Below, in pieces: positions 31,903 through 39,989 of a stretch of 39,989 nt of DNA. Position 1 is the first letter of the stretch. The number at the start of each line of letters is the position of its first letter. The stretch spans positions 1 to 39,989 of the forward strand of contig QFNN01000015.1 in the NCBI GenBank assembly GCA_003240855.1, given 5' to 3'. Made by a program: the position numbers and the translations under genes. The notes beneath the pieces are model-generated. The model ran no database searches and was not told where the DNA came from. It saw only the letters and a list, made by a program, of their open reading frames with translations. The stretch is from Sphingomonas sanxanigenens (GTDB lineage Bacteria; Pseudomonadota; Alphaproteobacteria; Sphingomonadales; Sphingomonadaceae).

Positions 31903-32916
31903 TTGTCATCGGATCGGCAGCGGCCCGCCGTCCTCGTCACCGGCGGCGCGGGCTATATCGGCAGCCATGCGGTGCTGGCGCTGCGCGACGCGGGATGGCC
32001 CGTCGTCGTCATCGACAATCTGGTGACGGGCTTTCGCTGGGCGGTGCCGGCCGACGTGCCGTTCGTGGAGGGCGACATCGCCGACGCGGGCGTGGTGCGG
32101 CCGTTGCTCGCCGGGCATGGCATCGGCGCGATCATGCACTTTGCGGGATCGGTGGTGGTCCCTGAATCCGTCGTCGACCCGCTCAAATATTATCGCAACA
32201 ATACGGGGGCGACGCGCGCGCTGATCGAAAGCGCGGTCAGCGAGGGCGTGCGCCACTTCATCTTCTCCTCCACCGCCGCGACCTATGGCGTCCCCGTGGC
32301 GAGCCCGATCAGCGAAAGCGCGGCGCAGCGGCCGATCAATCCCTATGGCATGTCCAAGCTGATGAGCGAGGCGATGCTGGCCGATGTCGCGGCGGCGCAC
32401 CCGATCAACTATGCCGCGCTGCGCTATTTCAACGTCGCGGGCGCGGATCCGCGGGGACGGAGCGGGCAATCGACGGCCGGGGCGACGCACCTCATCAAGG
32501 TCGCGGTCGAGGCGGCGACGGGCAAGCGCGGTCATGTCTCGGTGTTCGGCGCCGATTATGCGACGCCCGACGGCACCGGGGTGCGCGACTATATACATGT
32601 CAGCGATCTGGCGGCCGCGCATGTCGACGCGCTGGAGGCGCTGATCGCCTCGCCCGACGAAAATCTGCTGCTCAACTGCGGCTATGGGCGCGGATTCTCG
32701 GTGCTCGAAGTGCTCGACGCCGTCGACCGCGTGACCAACATGACGATCGAGCGGCGGATCGAGCCGCGCCGTGCGGGCGATCCCGACGCGCTGATCGCCG
32801 ATAATCGCGCGATCCTGGCCCGCCTGCCCTGGCGGCCGCGCCGCGACGATCTGGACGGGATCGTGCGCGACGCGCTCGCGTGGGAACGGACGCTCGGCGA
32901 GCGCGCCGGGGGATAG
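31903..32916 (+). CDS. galE: UDP-glucose 4-epimerase
   Basis: This 337-residue extended SDR interconverts UDP-glucose and UDP-galactose for exopolysaccharide or glycolipid synthesis or galactose use. It has the NAD motif VTGGAGYIGSHAV, the serine region FIFSSTAATYG, the YxxxK pair in NPYGMSKLMSE, and the galE-type LRYFNVAGADP and DGTGVRDYIHVSDLAAAHV. The start is a TTG at 31903 with AGGAG nine bases upstream. No ATG fits without cutting off the NAD-binding strand. The stop is one base from the stop of the converging DUF1330 gene. Confidence 0.93.
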   Translation: MSSDRQRPAVLVTGGAGYIGSHAVLALRDAGWPVVVIDNLVTGFRWAVPADVPFVEGDIADAGVVRPLLAGHGIGAIMHFAGSVVVPESVVDPLKYYRNNTGATRALIESAVSEGVRHFIFSSTAATYGVPVASPISESAAQRPINPYGMSKLMSEAMLADVAAAHPINYAALRYFNVAGADPRGRSGQSTAGATHLIKVAVEAATGKRGHVSVFGADYATPDGTGVRDYIHVSDLAAAHVDALEALIASPDENLLLNCGYGRGFSVLEVLDAVDRVTNMTIERRIEPRRAGDPDALIADNRAILARLPWRPRRDDLDGIVRDALAWERTLGERAGG

Positions 32917-32917
32917 C

Positions 32918-33208
32918 TCAGCCGACGCCTTCAACCAGGAAAACGCGGTAGTTGCCCGCCGCTTTGCGGTGCTTTAGCGCGTCCTGATAGGCCGGGCTGT
33001 CATACCAGGCGCGGGCATCCGCCATGGTAGGGAACTCAAGGATCACCGCGCCTTCGACGTTCAGCCCTTCCAGCGTCTCGACCGCGCCGTAAAAAGCGCG
33101 CGGCGTGACGGGATGGCCGGCGGTGGAGGCGCCAGCCTTGGGGGCGTAAATGTCGAACTCAGCCTGATCGCGCAGGCTATCCCGGATGAATATGGCATAA
33201 GCAGGCAT
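32918..33208 (-). CDS. DUF1330 family protein
   Basis: This 96-residue ferredoxin-like alpha/beta-barrel protein has the family pattern MPAYAIFIRDSLRDQAEFDIYAP, VETLEGLNVEGAVILEFPTMADARAWYDSPAYQDALKHRKAAGNYRVFLVEG. The members resemble dimeric alpha-beta barrel proteins such as antibiotic-biosynthesis monooxygenase-like folds; no reaction is established to my knowledge. It lies 14 bases downstream of the aldehyde dehydrogenase gene on the same strand, so the two are probably co-transcribed. It converges on galE with a one-base gap. Confidence 0.9.
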   Translation of the reverse strand: MPAYAIFIRDSLRDQAEFDIYAPKAGASTAGHPVTPRAFYGAVETLEGLNVEGAVILEFPTMADARAWYDSPAYQDALKHRKAAGNYRVFLVEGVG

Positions 33209-33222
33209 GTCATCGTCCTCGT

Positions 33223-34644
33223 TCAGCGGCGAAGGTCGCGCGCGATGGCTTTTTTCGTCGCAGCGCCATATGGGGGCTTGAAGCCCGCGAGCTTCGCGAC
33301 GTCGATCCTCGGCTGCCGGTAAACGGCCTTGGCGTGGCTGAAGGCGCGAAAGCCGTCGAGGCCGTGATAGCTGCCCATGCCCGACGGGCCGATGCCGCCG
33401 AAGGGCAGATCCTCCATAGCGGTATGGAAAACGACGTCGTTGAGCGTCACGCCGCCCGAGATGGTGCGTTCGAGCACGCGATCCTGCTCGCGTTCGTCGC
33501 TGCCGAAATAATAGAGGCCGAGCGGACGGTCGCGGCCGTTGACCTCGGCAATGGCGTCGTCGATCGTCTTGTAGCGGCGGACCGGGAGGATCGGGCCGAA
33601 AATCTCCTGCTGCATCACCAGCATGTCGTCGGTCGCGTCGCGGACGATGTAAAGCGGCATCTTGGCTCGGTTGGAAGTCGAGAAATCCTCGTTGCCGGGA
33701 TTGACGGTGACGATATCCGCGCCCCTGGCGCGAGCGTCGTCAAGCCAGGCGTTGAGCCGGTCGAAATGGCGGTCGTTGACCACCGCCGTATAGTCGGGGT
33801 TCGACAGCAGAGTGGGATAGAGGCGGCCGACAGCCGCTTTCACGGCTTCGACGACTTCACCTTCCTTCTCGTCGGGGACGAGGAGATAATCGGGCGCGAG
33901 GCAGATCTGGCCGGCGTTGAGCATCTTGCCCAGCGCGATGCGCTCGCCGGCCTGCGCGATGTCAGCCGAGCGGCCGACGATCGCGGGCGATTTGCCGCCC
34001 AGTTCGAGCGTGACCGGCGTCAGATTGTCGGCGGCGGCGTGGAGGATGTGGCGGCCGATGCCCGTCGCGCCGGTGAAGATGAGATGGTCGAAAGGCAGCG
34101 AGGCGAAGGCCTGGCCGATATCCGGGCCGCCGCTGAAGAAGGCCAGCTCGCTCTCGTCGAAATAGGCGGGGACGATCTCCTCGAGCAACGCGGCGGTCAC
34201 GGGCACATATTCGGAGGATTTGACCATCACCCGATTGCCCGCCGCAAAGGCCCCCGCAATCGGCGCAAGCGCAAGCTGGACCGGGAAGTTCCACGGCGCG
34301 ATGACGCCGACCACGCCCTTGGGCTGATAATCGACCCATGCCCGCGCGCCGAGCAGGCCGAGCGGAAAATCGAGGCCGCGCCTCTCGCGCTTCGCCCATC
34401 CGTCGACATGGCTGCGCGCATGTTTGAGCGCCTTGATCGGCGAGACCACGTCGGTCATCAGACTTTGTTCGCGGCTGCGATGACCGAAATCCTCGGCAAG
34501 CGCATCGGCGATGGCGTCTGCCTTGTCGACCAGCATAGCGATGGCGCGATCGATCCGTTCCTTGCGGACGCCGATCTTTACCGGCAGCTCGTTATGAAAT
34601 GCATTGCGCTGCCTTTGCAGCACCGCCATCATCCGGTCCGACAT
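33223..34644 (-). CDS. Coniferyl-aldehyde-dehydrogenase-type ALDH
   Basis: This 473-residue aldehyde dehydrogenase has IAPWNFPVQLALAPIAGAFAAGN, VTLELGGKSPAIVG (general-base glutamate) and NAGQICLAPDYLLVP (catalytic cysteine). The compact size and the C-terminal PFGGIGPSGMGSYHGLDGFRAFSHAK and PPYG ending place it with the coniferyl aldehyde dehydrogenase group (CalB-like), which oxidises aromatic or aliphatic aldehydes. A strong GGGGAGG lies just before the ATG at 34644. It is divergent from zwf across a 122-base gap and followed by DUF1330. The actual substrate is uncertain. Confidence 0.9.
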   Translation of the reverse strand: MSDRMMAVLQRQRNAFHNELPVKIGVRKERIDRAIAMLVDKADAIADALAEDFGHRSREQSLMTDVVSPIKALKHARSHVDGWAKRERRGLDFPLGLLGARAWVDYQPKGVVGVIAPWNFPVQLALAPIAGAFAAGNRVMVKSSEYVPVTAALLEEIVPAYFDESELAFFSGGPDIGQAFASLPFDHLIFTGATGIGRHILHAAADNLTPVTLELGGKSPAIVGRSADIAQAGERIALGKMLNAGQICLAPDYLLVPDEKEGEVVEAVKAAVGRLYPTLLSNPDYTAVVNDRHFDRLNAWLDDARARGADIVTVNPGNEDFSTSNRAKMPLYIVRDATDDMLVMQQEIFGPILPVRRYKTIDDAIAEVNGRDRPLGLYYFGSDEREQDRVLERTISGGVTLNDVVFHTAMEDLPFGGIGPSGMGSYHGLDGFRAFSHAKAVYRQPRIDVAKLAGFKPPYGAATKKAIARDLRR

Positions 34645-34708
34645 TCACCCTCCCCTTTGTTATCTGCGATTCACTATCGTCGATCGCGAAGCCGTTGTCG
34701 AACAGGAC

Positions 34709-34740
34709 GGATGCCCCTAGGGCATCCTTGGGAGGATGCC
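34709..34740 (+). promoter_or_regulatory. Two mutually exclusive hairpins in the zwf leader
   Basis: GGATGCCC (34709-34716) pairs with GGGCATCC (34720-34727) over 8 bp with a 3-base loop. The same right arm can pair with a second GGATGCC at 34734-34740 (7 bp, 6-base loop). The structures share 34721-34727, so only one can form at a time. The second ends 13 bases before the GAGGAAA ribosome binding site and 26 bases before the GTG start of zwf. As DNA, the first structure is also a near-perfect 19-bp palindrome, so an operator is the competing reading. Confidence 0.5.
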
Positions 34741-34766
34741 GAATCCGGAGGGCGAGGAAAGCGATA

Positions 34767-36227
34767 GTGGCCGATACCTATCATACGATCATCCTGTTTG
34801 GCGCGACGGGCGACCTCGCCCATCGCATGCTGTTTCCATCGCTCTACAATCTGTTCGTCGACCGGCTGCTTCCCGACGACATCGCCATCATCGCGTCGGG
34901 CCGCACGCAGATGGACGACAACGCGTTCCGCGCCGACATCGCCGCGGCGCTCAAGACGTTCCTGCCCGCTGACCGTTATGAGGAAGAAAGTGCGGCCGCG
35001 ATCCTGTCACGCATCCGCTATTGCCCGGTCAGCGTCGGCGAGGCGGCCGATTTCGAGAAGCTTGCCGGGATGGTCGGCGAGGCTCGCGACAAGGGGGTCG
35101 CCGTCTATCTCTCGACCCCGCCGTCGCTGTTCGCGCCGGTGGCCGAGGGCCTGGGCAAGGCCGGGCTTTCCGGCCCCAATGTCCGCATCGCCATGGAAAA
35201 GCCGATCGGCCATGACCTCGCTTCCTCGCGCGACGTGAATGACGGGGTGAACGCGGTCTTTGCCGAGGATCAGGTGTTCCGCGTCGATCATTATCTGGGC
35301 AAGGAGACCGTGCAGAACCTGCTCGTCCTGCGCTTTGGCAACATATTGTTCGAGCCGCTGTGGACGTCGCGCGCGATCGAGCATGTGCAGATCACCGTCG
35401 CCGAAACCGTCGGGCTGGAAGGACGGGTTTCCTACTATGACGGCGTCGGCGCGCTGAAGGACATGGTGCAGAACCACATGCTCCAGCTTCTCGCGCTGGT
35501 CGCGATGGAGCCGCCGGCATCGATGGATTCGGCCGCTGTCCGCGACGAGAAGGTCAAGGTGCTCCGCTCGCTGCGCCACATGGACGCGGCAAGCGCGCCG
35601 CAGAACAGCGTGCGCGGCCAATATCGATCCGGCGCGGTCGATGGGCAGCCGGTGAAGGGCTATGAAGAGGAGCTAGGCAGGAAATCCGGCACCGAGACCT
35701 TCGTCGCGGTGAAGGCCTTCATCGACAATTGGCGCTGGGCCAATGTTCCCTTCTATCTGCGCACGGGCAAGCGCATGCCCAGCCGCCAGTCCGAGATACT
35801 GATCCAGTTCCGGCCCGTGCCGCACTCGATCTTCGTGGGCGCCGGCAAGCCGTTGCAGCCCAACGCAATGATTATCAAGATCCAGCCGGAGGAGAATATC
35901 CAGTTGCTCGTCATGGCCAAGCAGCCTGGCCTCGATCGTCACGGCGTCGAGACGCGCGAAGTGGCTCTCGACGTGTCGCTGTCGATCGGCGCGACGGGCC
36001 AGCGGCGACGCATCGCCTACGAACGCTTGCTGCTCGATCTGCTCGAAGGCGATCCGACGCTGTTCGTCCGCCGCGACGAAGTGGAAGCCGCATGGGGCTG
36101 GATCGATTCGATCCACGACGCCTGGGCGCAGGCCGGCGTCGAGACCAAGCCCTACACGTCGGGCACCTGGGGACCGAGCGCCGCAATCGCGCTGACCGAA
36201 CGCGACGGGGCGACCTGGCATGACTAA
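34767..36227 (+). CDS. zwf: Glucose-6-phosphate dehydrogenase
   Basis: This 486-residue NADP-dependent enzyme oxidises glucose-6-phosphate to 6-phosphogluconolactone, entering the Entner-Doudoroff route. The cofactor loop is FGATGDLAHRMLFPSLYNL, the substrate region has EKPIGHDLASSRDVN, and RVDHYLGKETVQNLLVLRF holds the catalytic histidine. The start is GTG at 34767 with GAGGAAA six bases before it; the frame is open upstream, but that part overlaps the divergent ALDH gene. The TAA overlaps the edd start by 8 bases. Two alternative hairpins lie in the short leader. Confidence 0.97.
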   Translation: MADTYHTIILFGATGDLAHRMLFPSLYNLFVDRLLPDDIAIIASGRTQMDDNAFRADIAAALKTFLPADRYEEESAAAILSRIRYCPVSVGEAADFEKLAGMVGEARDKGVAVYLSTPPSLFAPVAEGLGKAGLSGPNVRIAMEKPIGHDLASSRDVNDGVNAVFAEDQVFRVDHYLGKETVQNLLVLRFGNILFEPLWTSRAIEHVQITVAETVGLEGRVSYYDGVGALKDMVQNHMLQLLALVAMEPPASMDSAAVRDEKVKVLRSLRHMDAASAPQNSVRGQYRSGAVDGQPVKGYEEELGRKSGTETFVAVKAFIDNWRWANVPFYLRTGKRMPSRQSEILIQFRPVPHSIFVGAGKPLQPNAMIIKIQPEENIQLLVMAKQPGLDRHGVETREVALDVSLSIGATGQRRRIAYERLLLDLLEGDPTLFVRRDEVEAAWGWIDSIHDAWAQAGVETKPYTSGTWGPSAAIALTERDGATWHD

Positions 36228-38037
36228 TCTTCACGCCGCCGTCGCGCGCGTCACCGACCGGGTGATCGCGCGCAGCCGCAAGACGCGGGCGGCCTATCTC
36301 GACCTGATCGACGCCGAGCGCGACCATGGCGTGCGGCGCGGCAATCTGGGGTGCGGCAACCTTGCCCACGCCTTTGCCGCCGCCGAGGAGGACAAGGCCG
36401 CGATCCGCGCCGGGCGGGCGATGAACATCGGCATTGTCACTTCCTATAACGACATGCTTTCGGCGCACGCGCCCTATGCCCGCTATCCCGACCAGATAAA
36501 GATCTTCGCGCGCGAAAAGGGCGCGACGGCGCAGGTGGCGGGCGGCGTTCCCGCCATGTGCGACGGCGTGACGCAGGGGCAGGCCGGCATGGAATTGTCG
36601 TTGTTCAGCCGCGACACGATCGCGCTGGGCACTGCGGTTGGCCTCAGCCACGCGATGTTCGAGGGGATGCTGCTGCTCGGCATCTGCGACAAGATCGTGC
36701 CGGGCATGCTGATGGGGGCGCTGCGCTTCGGGCATCTGCCGGCGATCCTCGTGCCCGGCGGGCCGATGCCGTCTGGTCTCGCCAACAAGGAAAAGGCGCG
36801 CGTCCGCCAGCTTTACGCCGAGGGCAAGGCGAGCCGCGACGAACTGCTTGCCGCAGAGTCCGCGAGCTATCACGGGCTGGGCACCTGCACCTTCTACGGC
36901 ACCGCCAACAGCAACCAGATGATGATGGAAGTGATGGGGCTGCACGTGCCCAACGCCGCCTTCGTCAATCCCGGCACCAAGCTGCGCCAGGAGCTGACGC
37001 GCGCGGCGACGCACCGGATCACCGAGATCGGCTGGGACGGCGACGACTATCGCCCGCTGGGCCAGGTGATCGACGAGAAGGCCATCGTCAACGCCGCCGT
37101 GGGCCTGATGGCGACGGGCGGATCGACCAACCACGCCATTCATCTGCCCGCGATCGCGCGCGCAGCGGGAATCGTGATCGACTGGGAGGATTTCGAGACG
37201 CTGTCGGAAAATGTGCCGCTGCTGGCGCGCGTTTATCCCAACGGCCAGGGCGACGTGAATGATTTCCAGCGCGCCGGCGGCATGGCCTATGTCATCCGCG
37301 AGCTGCTCGACGCCGGACTGCTCCATGGCGACATCATGACGGTGTGGCCGGGCGGGCTCGCCGCCTGGCGCGCCGAGCCGGCATGGGAGGACGATAGGCT
37401 GACGTGGCCGCCCGCGCCGGCGGAGTCGCGCGACGAGAGCTTGCTGCGACCCGCCGCCGCGCCGTTCCAGCCCACCGGCGGGATGAAGCTGCTGTCGGGC
37501 AATCTGGGGCGCGCGATCATCAAGACGAGCGCGGTCGAGCCCGAACGCCATGTGATCGAGGCGCCGGCGGCGGTCTTTTCGGATCAGGACGACGTGATCG
37601 CGGCGTTCAAGGCGGGCGAACTGGAACGCGACGTAATCGTCGTCGTCCGCTTTCAGGGGCCGGCGGCGAACGGCATGCCCGAACTTCACAAGCTGACCCC
37701 GCCGCTGGGCGTGCTGCAGGATCGCGGCTTCCGCGTCGCGCTCGTCACCGACGGGCGGATGTCGGGCGCATCGGGCAAGGTGCCGGCCGCGATCCATCTC
37801 TGCCCGGAAGCGCTGCACGGCGGCCCGATCGCGCGCGTGCGCGACGGCGACATGGTGCGCGTCGATGCGGTGACGGGGACGATCGAGGTGATCGATCCCG
37901 ATTTCGCCGCGCGCGAGCCGGCCCCTGCCCCGCGCCCCGCAATGGGCGCCGGGCGCGAGCTGTTCGCGCTGTTCCGCCATGGCTGCGACGACGCAGAGCG
38001 TGGCGCCTCCCCCCTTCTTCACGCAATGGAACGATAA
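36220..38037 (+). CDS. edd: Phosphogluconate dehydratase
   Basis: This 605-residue IlvD/Edd-family iron-sulfur dehydratase converts 6-phosphogluconate to KDPG. Cluster-associated cysteines appear in VPAMCDGVTQGQAGMELS and LGICDKIVPGMLMGALRFGHLP, with the family motif MATGGSTNHAIHLPAIARAAG and the C-terminal VTDGRMSGASGKVPAAIH. The length and the operon with zwf and eda distinguish it from dihydroxy-acid dehydratase (IlvD, about 560-610). The ATG lies within the zwf end (8-base overlap) and the TAA is one base before the eda ATG. Confidence 0.97.
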   Translation: MTNLHAAVARVTDRVIARSRKTRAAYLDLIDAERDHGVRRGNLGCGNLAHAFAAAEEDKAAIRAGRAMNIGIVTSYNDMLSAHAPYARYPDQIKIFAREKGATAQVAGGVPAMCDGVTQGQAGMELSLFSRDTIALGTAVGLSHAMFEGMLLLGICDKIVPGMLMGALRFGHLPAILVPGGPMPSGLANKEKARVRQLYAEGKASRDELLAAESASYHGLGTCTFYGTANSNQMMMEVMGLHVPNAAFVNPGTKLRQELTRAATHRITEIGWDGDDYRPLGQVIDEKAIVNAAVGLMATGGSTNHAIHLPAIARAAGIVIDWEDFETLSENVPLLARVYPNGQGDVNDFQRAGGMAYVIRELLDAGLLHGDIMTVWPGGLAAWRAEPAWEDDRLTWPPAPAESRDESLLRPAAAPFQPTGGMKLLSGNLGRAIIKTSAVEPERHVIEAPAAVFSDQDDVIAAFKAGELERDVIVVVRFQGPAANGMPELHKLTPPLGVLQDRGFRVALVTDGRMSGASGKVPAAIHLCPEALHGGPIARVRDGDMVRVDAVTGTIEVIDPDFAAREPAPAPRPAMGAGRELFALFRHGCDDAERGASPLLHAMER

Positions 38038-38038
38038 G

Positions 38039-38653
38039 ATGCAGCCAGTCGAAACCGTGATGCGCACCGCGCCCGTCATCCCCGTGCTGGTGATCGACAA
38101 GGTCGAGGATGCGCGGCCGATTGCCGAGGCGCTGGTCGAAGGCGGGCTGAACGTGCTCGAAGTGACGCTGCGCACGCCCGCCGCGCTTGAGGTGATCGCC
38201 GAGATGGCGAAGGTGCCCGGCGCGATCGTCGGCGCAGGGACGGTGCTCAACGCCCGCGACCTGGACCGTGCGCTTCAGGTGGGCGCGCAGTTCATCGTCA
38301 GCCCCGGCCTTACCGAAACGCTGGCGCGCGCGGCGATCAGCCAGAATGTCGCCTTCCTGCCCGGTGTGGCCAATGCCGGCGACATCATGCGCGGGCTCGA
38401 TCTCGGGCTGGACCGCTTCAAGTTTTTCCCGGCGGAAGCATCGGGGGGGCTGAAGGCGCTGAAGGCGCTGGCCGCGCCCTTCGGCAATGTCCGCTTCTGC
38501 CCGACGGGCGGGATCACTGTGGAAAGCGCGCCGAGCTGGCTTGCCGAGCCGGCGGTGCTGTGCGTCGGCGGAAGCTGGGTGGTGAAGCCCGGCCCGGTCG
38601 ACCGGGCGGCGATCACAGCGGCGGCGCGAGCGGCAGCGTCGCTCCCGCGCTGA
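38039..38653 (+). CDS. eda: KDPG aldolase (2-dehydro-3-deoxyphosphogluconate aldolase)
   Basis: This 204-residue class I aldolase splits KDPG into pyruvate and glyceraldehyde-3-phosphate. The Schiff-base lysine lies in RFKFFPAEASGG, the catalytic glutamate in LEVTLRTPAALEVI, and the phosphate-binding part in CPTGGITVESAPSWL. The ATG at 38039 comes one base after the edd stop; an in-frame ATG 60 bases earlier lies inside edd and would add an unlikely 20-residue tail. The 3' end overlaps the converging prepilin peptidase gene by 41 bases. Confidence 0.97.
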   Translation: MQPVETVMRTAPVIPVLVIDKVEDARPIAEALVEGGLNVLEVTLRTPAALEVIAEMAKVPGAIVGAGTVLNARDLDRALQVGAQFIVSPGLTETLARAAISQNVAFLPGVANAGDIMRGLDLGLDRFKFFPAEASGGLKALKALAAPFGNVRFCPTGGITVESAPSWLAEPAVLCVGGSWVVKPGPVDRAAITAAARAAASLPR

Positions 38654-39383
38654 ACGCGATCCAGCAGGCGAAGGCGCCGGCGGCGAGCAGCGTCCCGAAG
38701 GGAAGCTGCGTGCTCGCGCACATCTGCTTGCCGCGCACCGCCATGGTCAGCGCATAGCCCAGCCCGCCCGCGCAGGCGATGAGCAGGACGAAGGGCAGAA
38801 GCTGCCACCCCAGCCAGGCGCCGATCGCGCCGAACAGCTTGGGATCGCCGCCGCCCAGGCCGATGCGGCCGCGCAGCAGGCGATAGCCCTCCGCCACGAC
38901 GAATAAGGCGCCGAAGCCGACGGCAAGACCGGCGATGCGATCGAGCGGCGCGGGATCGAGGCCTGCCAGACCCGCAGCGACGCCAAGCGCCGCGAGCGGC
39001 AGGGTGAGGCGATCGGGCAGCCAGAGGTGAAACAGGTCCAGCGCGGCGAGCGTCAGCAGCCACCAGCCGAAAAGCGCGCCGGCGACGCCCGCAGCCCCGG
39101 GCGCGAGACCGAAGGCGATCGCGCCGATCAGCGCCGCGAGCAGTTCGACGACCAGATGCGTCGGATCGATGCGCGCATGGCAGGTGGCGCAGCGCCCGCG
39201 CCGGATCAGGAAGCCGAGGATCGGTATCAGCTCAACGGGCGTCAGCGTGCGGCGGCAATGGTCGCATTCGGAGCGGCCATGCGCGACCGAGCGCGCCTGC
39301 GGCCAGCGCAGCACGATCGTCGCGGCGAAACTACCTGCGATCGCGCCGAGGCCGAACCCCGCCAACGCCCATGACGGGCTCAT
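38613..39383 (-). CDS. Prepilin peptidase (A24 family, PilD/GspO-type)
   Basis: This 256-residue integral membrane aspartyl protease removes leader peptides from type IV pilin-like or type II secretion pseudopilin precursors and N-methylates them. The N-terminal zinc-binding tetrad is CDHC followed by CATC (residues about 40-70). The catalytic aspartates are in ALDLFHLWLPDRLT and GLGGGDPKLFGAIGAWLGW. Several hydrophobic helices span the rest. The frame is open for 189 codons upstream of 39383, but that extension is charged, antisense to the thiolase gene and not family-like. The ribosome binding site is weak (AGGG). No pilin or secretion genes are nearby. Confidence 0.93.
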   Translation of the reverse strand: MSPSWALAGFGLGAIAGSFAATIVLRWPQARSVAHGRSECDHCRRTLTPVELIPILGFLIRRGRCATCHARIDPTHLVVELLAALIGAIAFGLAPGAAGVAGALFGWWLLTLAALDLFHLWLPDRLTLPLAALGVAAGLAGLDPAPLDRIAGLAVGFGALFVVAEGYRLLRGRIGLGGGDPKLFGAIGAWLGWQLLPFVLLIACAGGLGYALTMAVRGKQMCASTQLPFGTLLAAGAFACWIAFSAGATLPLAPPL

Positions 39384-39518
39384 CGCCCTGCTCGTTTCAT
39401 CGTCCGCTTTTTCCGCATCATTGTCTCGCCGCCGCCCTAGCAGCGTGGGGCCGTTTGAAAAACCGGCGCGGCGCGCGTAAGCGGCGACCATTCGTTCAAA
39501 CAGATGAGAGCGCCCGTC

Positions 39519-39989
39519 ATGGCTTCCGATCCGATCGTCATCCTCTCCTACGCCCGCACGCCCATGGGCAGCTTCCAGGGCAGCCTTTCGGGCGCGGGCG
39601 CGACCCAGCTTGGCGCGGCGGCGGTCGGCGCGGCGGTGGAGCGCGCGGGCGTGGCGGGCGATGCGATCGAGCGCATCTACATGGGCTGCGTGCTTCCCGC
39701 CGGGCTGGGTCAGGCCCCGGCGCGTCAGGCGGCGCTCAAGGCCGGGCTGCCTCAATCGGTCGAGGCGACCACGGTCAACAAGATGTGCGGATCGGGGATG
39801 CAGGCGACGATCCTCGCCGCCGACGCGCTGGCCGCCGGATCGGTCGACCTGCTGATCGCGGGCGGCATGGAGAGCATGACCAATGCGCCCTATCTGCTGA
39901 CCAAGCATCGCGGCGGCGCGCGCATCGGCCATGACCGCGTGTTCGACCATATGTATCTCGACGGGCTGGAGGACGCCTATGAGCCGGGC
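39519..39989 (+). CDS. Acetyl-CoA acetyltransferase (thiolase), 5' part
   Basis: The first 157 residues of a thiolase are present; the gene runs off the window. It begins MASDPIVILSYARTPMGSFQGSLSG and carries the nucleophilic cysteine in NKMCGSGMQATILAADALAAGS and GGMESMTNAPYL, all typical of biosynthetic/degradative acetoacetyl-CoA thiolases. I prefer the ATG at 39519; one at 39504 has no ribosome binding site. It could use acetoacetyl-CoA formed from the acetoacetate that the FAH pathway yields, or make it for PHB; the sequence does not say which. It is divergent from the prepilin peptidase gene. Confidence 0.93.
   Translation, partial: MASDPIVILSYARTPMGSFQGSLSGAGATQLGAAAVGAAVERAGVAGDAIERIYMGCVLPAGLGQAPARQAALKAGLPQSVEATTVNKMCGSGMQATILAADALAAGSVDLLIAGGMESMTNAPYLLTKHRGGARIGHDRVFDHMYLDGLEDAYEPG

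Noticed and set aside
34736..34972. Short frame beginning in the zwf leader hairpin, as a possible leader peptide
   Set aside because: It continues far into zwf in another frame, has no ribosome binding site, and shows no regulatory codon run.
35911..38250. 779-codon open frame on the minus strand opposite zwf-edd-eda
   Set aside because: It spans three well-supported genes on the other strand and lacks any recognisable domain.
39384..39950. 189-codon N-terminal extension of the prepilin peptidase frame
   Set aside because: It is antisense to the thiolase gene, highly charged, and not part of the A24 family; the family start MSPSWALAGFGLGAIAGSF lies at 39383.
1..39989. CRISPR arrays, tRNA/rRNA genes, prophage, toxin-antitoxin, defence or secondary-metabolite cluster
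   Set aside because: No regularly spaced repeats, cloverleaf, integrase/transposase, defence nucleases or modular synthase domains were found; gene content is ordinary metabolism and transport.

Overview
The window reads as ordinary chromosomal DNA from a high-GC alphaproteobacterium, most likely a sphingomonad (Sphingomonadaceae). Support for this comes from the strong GC bias at third codon positions, a complete Entner-Doudoroff block (zwf-edd-eda), a NodT-type efflux lipoprotein, an M20-astA-astB arginine catabolic cluster, a fused cysNC, and the protein style throughout. No rRNA, tRNA, CRISPR array, transposase, integrase or phage gene was found, and no block of foreign base composition stands out by eye. 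About 37 genes are supported. Several longer open frames around them are N-terminally extended or antisense, so starts were chosen by ribosome binding site, overlap with the upstream gene and family length.

Layout. 1-755: possible tail of a sensor kinase and kdpE. 766-7440: a LysR regulator converging on a three-gene RND efflux operon (permease, adaptor, NodT outer-membrane lipoprotein, all minus strand). 7657-10216: a minus-strand SDR, zinc alcohol dehydrogenase pair and a small membrane protein. 10665-13783: pgl, a small DUF1508 protein and, converging on it, malate synthase G. 13925-17384: a tightly coupled M20 hydrolase-astA-astB operon for arginine succinyltransferase catabolism. 17479-18453: a small membrane protein and a DUF72 protein, followed by non-coding DNA with a REP/MITE-like inverted repeat. 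18749-21845: a methionine/kynurenine-type aminotransferase divergent from a Tat-exported DUF885 peptidase-like protein. 21934-24780: mtnB-mtnD-mtnC-mtnA (methionine salvage), every junction a 4-base overlap. 24818-27482: hmgA-cupin-FAH, the end of tyrosine/homogentisate catabolism. 27519-30313: cysD-cysNC (sulfate activation). 30451-31728: a soluble CBS-like/methyl-accepting signalling protein. 31903-34644: galE, a DUF1330 protein and a coniferyl-aldehyde-type dehydrogenase. 34767-38653: zwf-edd-eda. 38613-39989: a prepilin peptidase whose 3' end overlaps eda, and the start of a thiolase.

The genes add up to a heterotroph that burns sugars by the Entner-Doudoroff route and amino acids (arginine, tyrosine/phenylalanine, methionine-derived thioribose) through short operons feeding the TCA/glyoxylate cycles. 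No clearly new multi-gene system was found. The items most worth a second look are two mutually exclusive hairpins just before zwf, an M20 hydrolase coupled to astA/astB, an RND permease with alanine where the conserved TM10 lysine would be, repeat and palindrome elements in front of the RND operon, a CBS-like/MCP fusion, and a 41-bp tail-to-tail coding overlap between eda and the prepilin peptidase gene.
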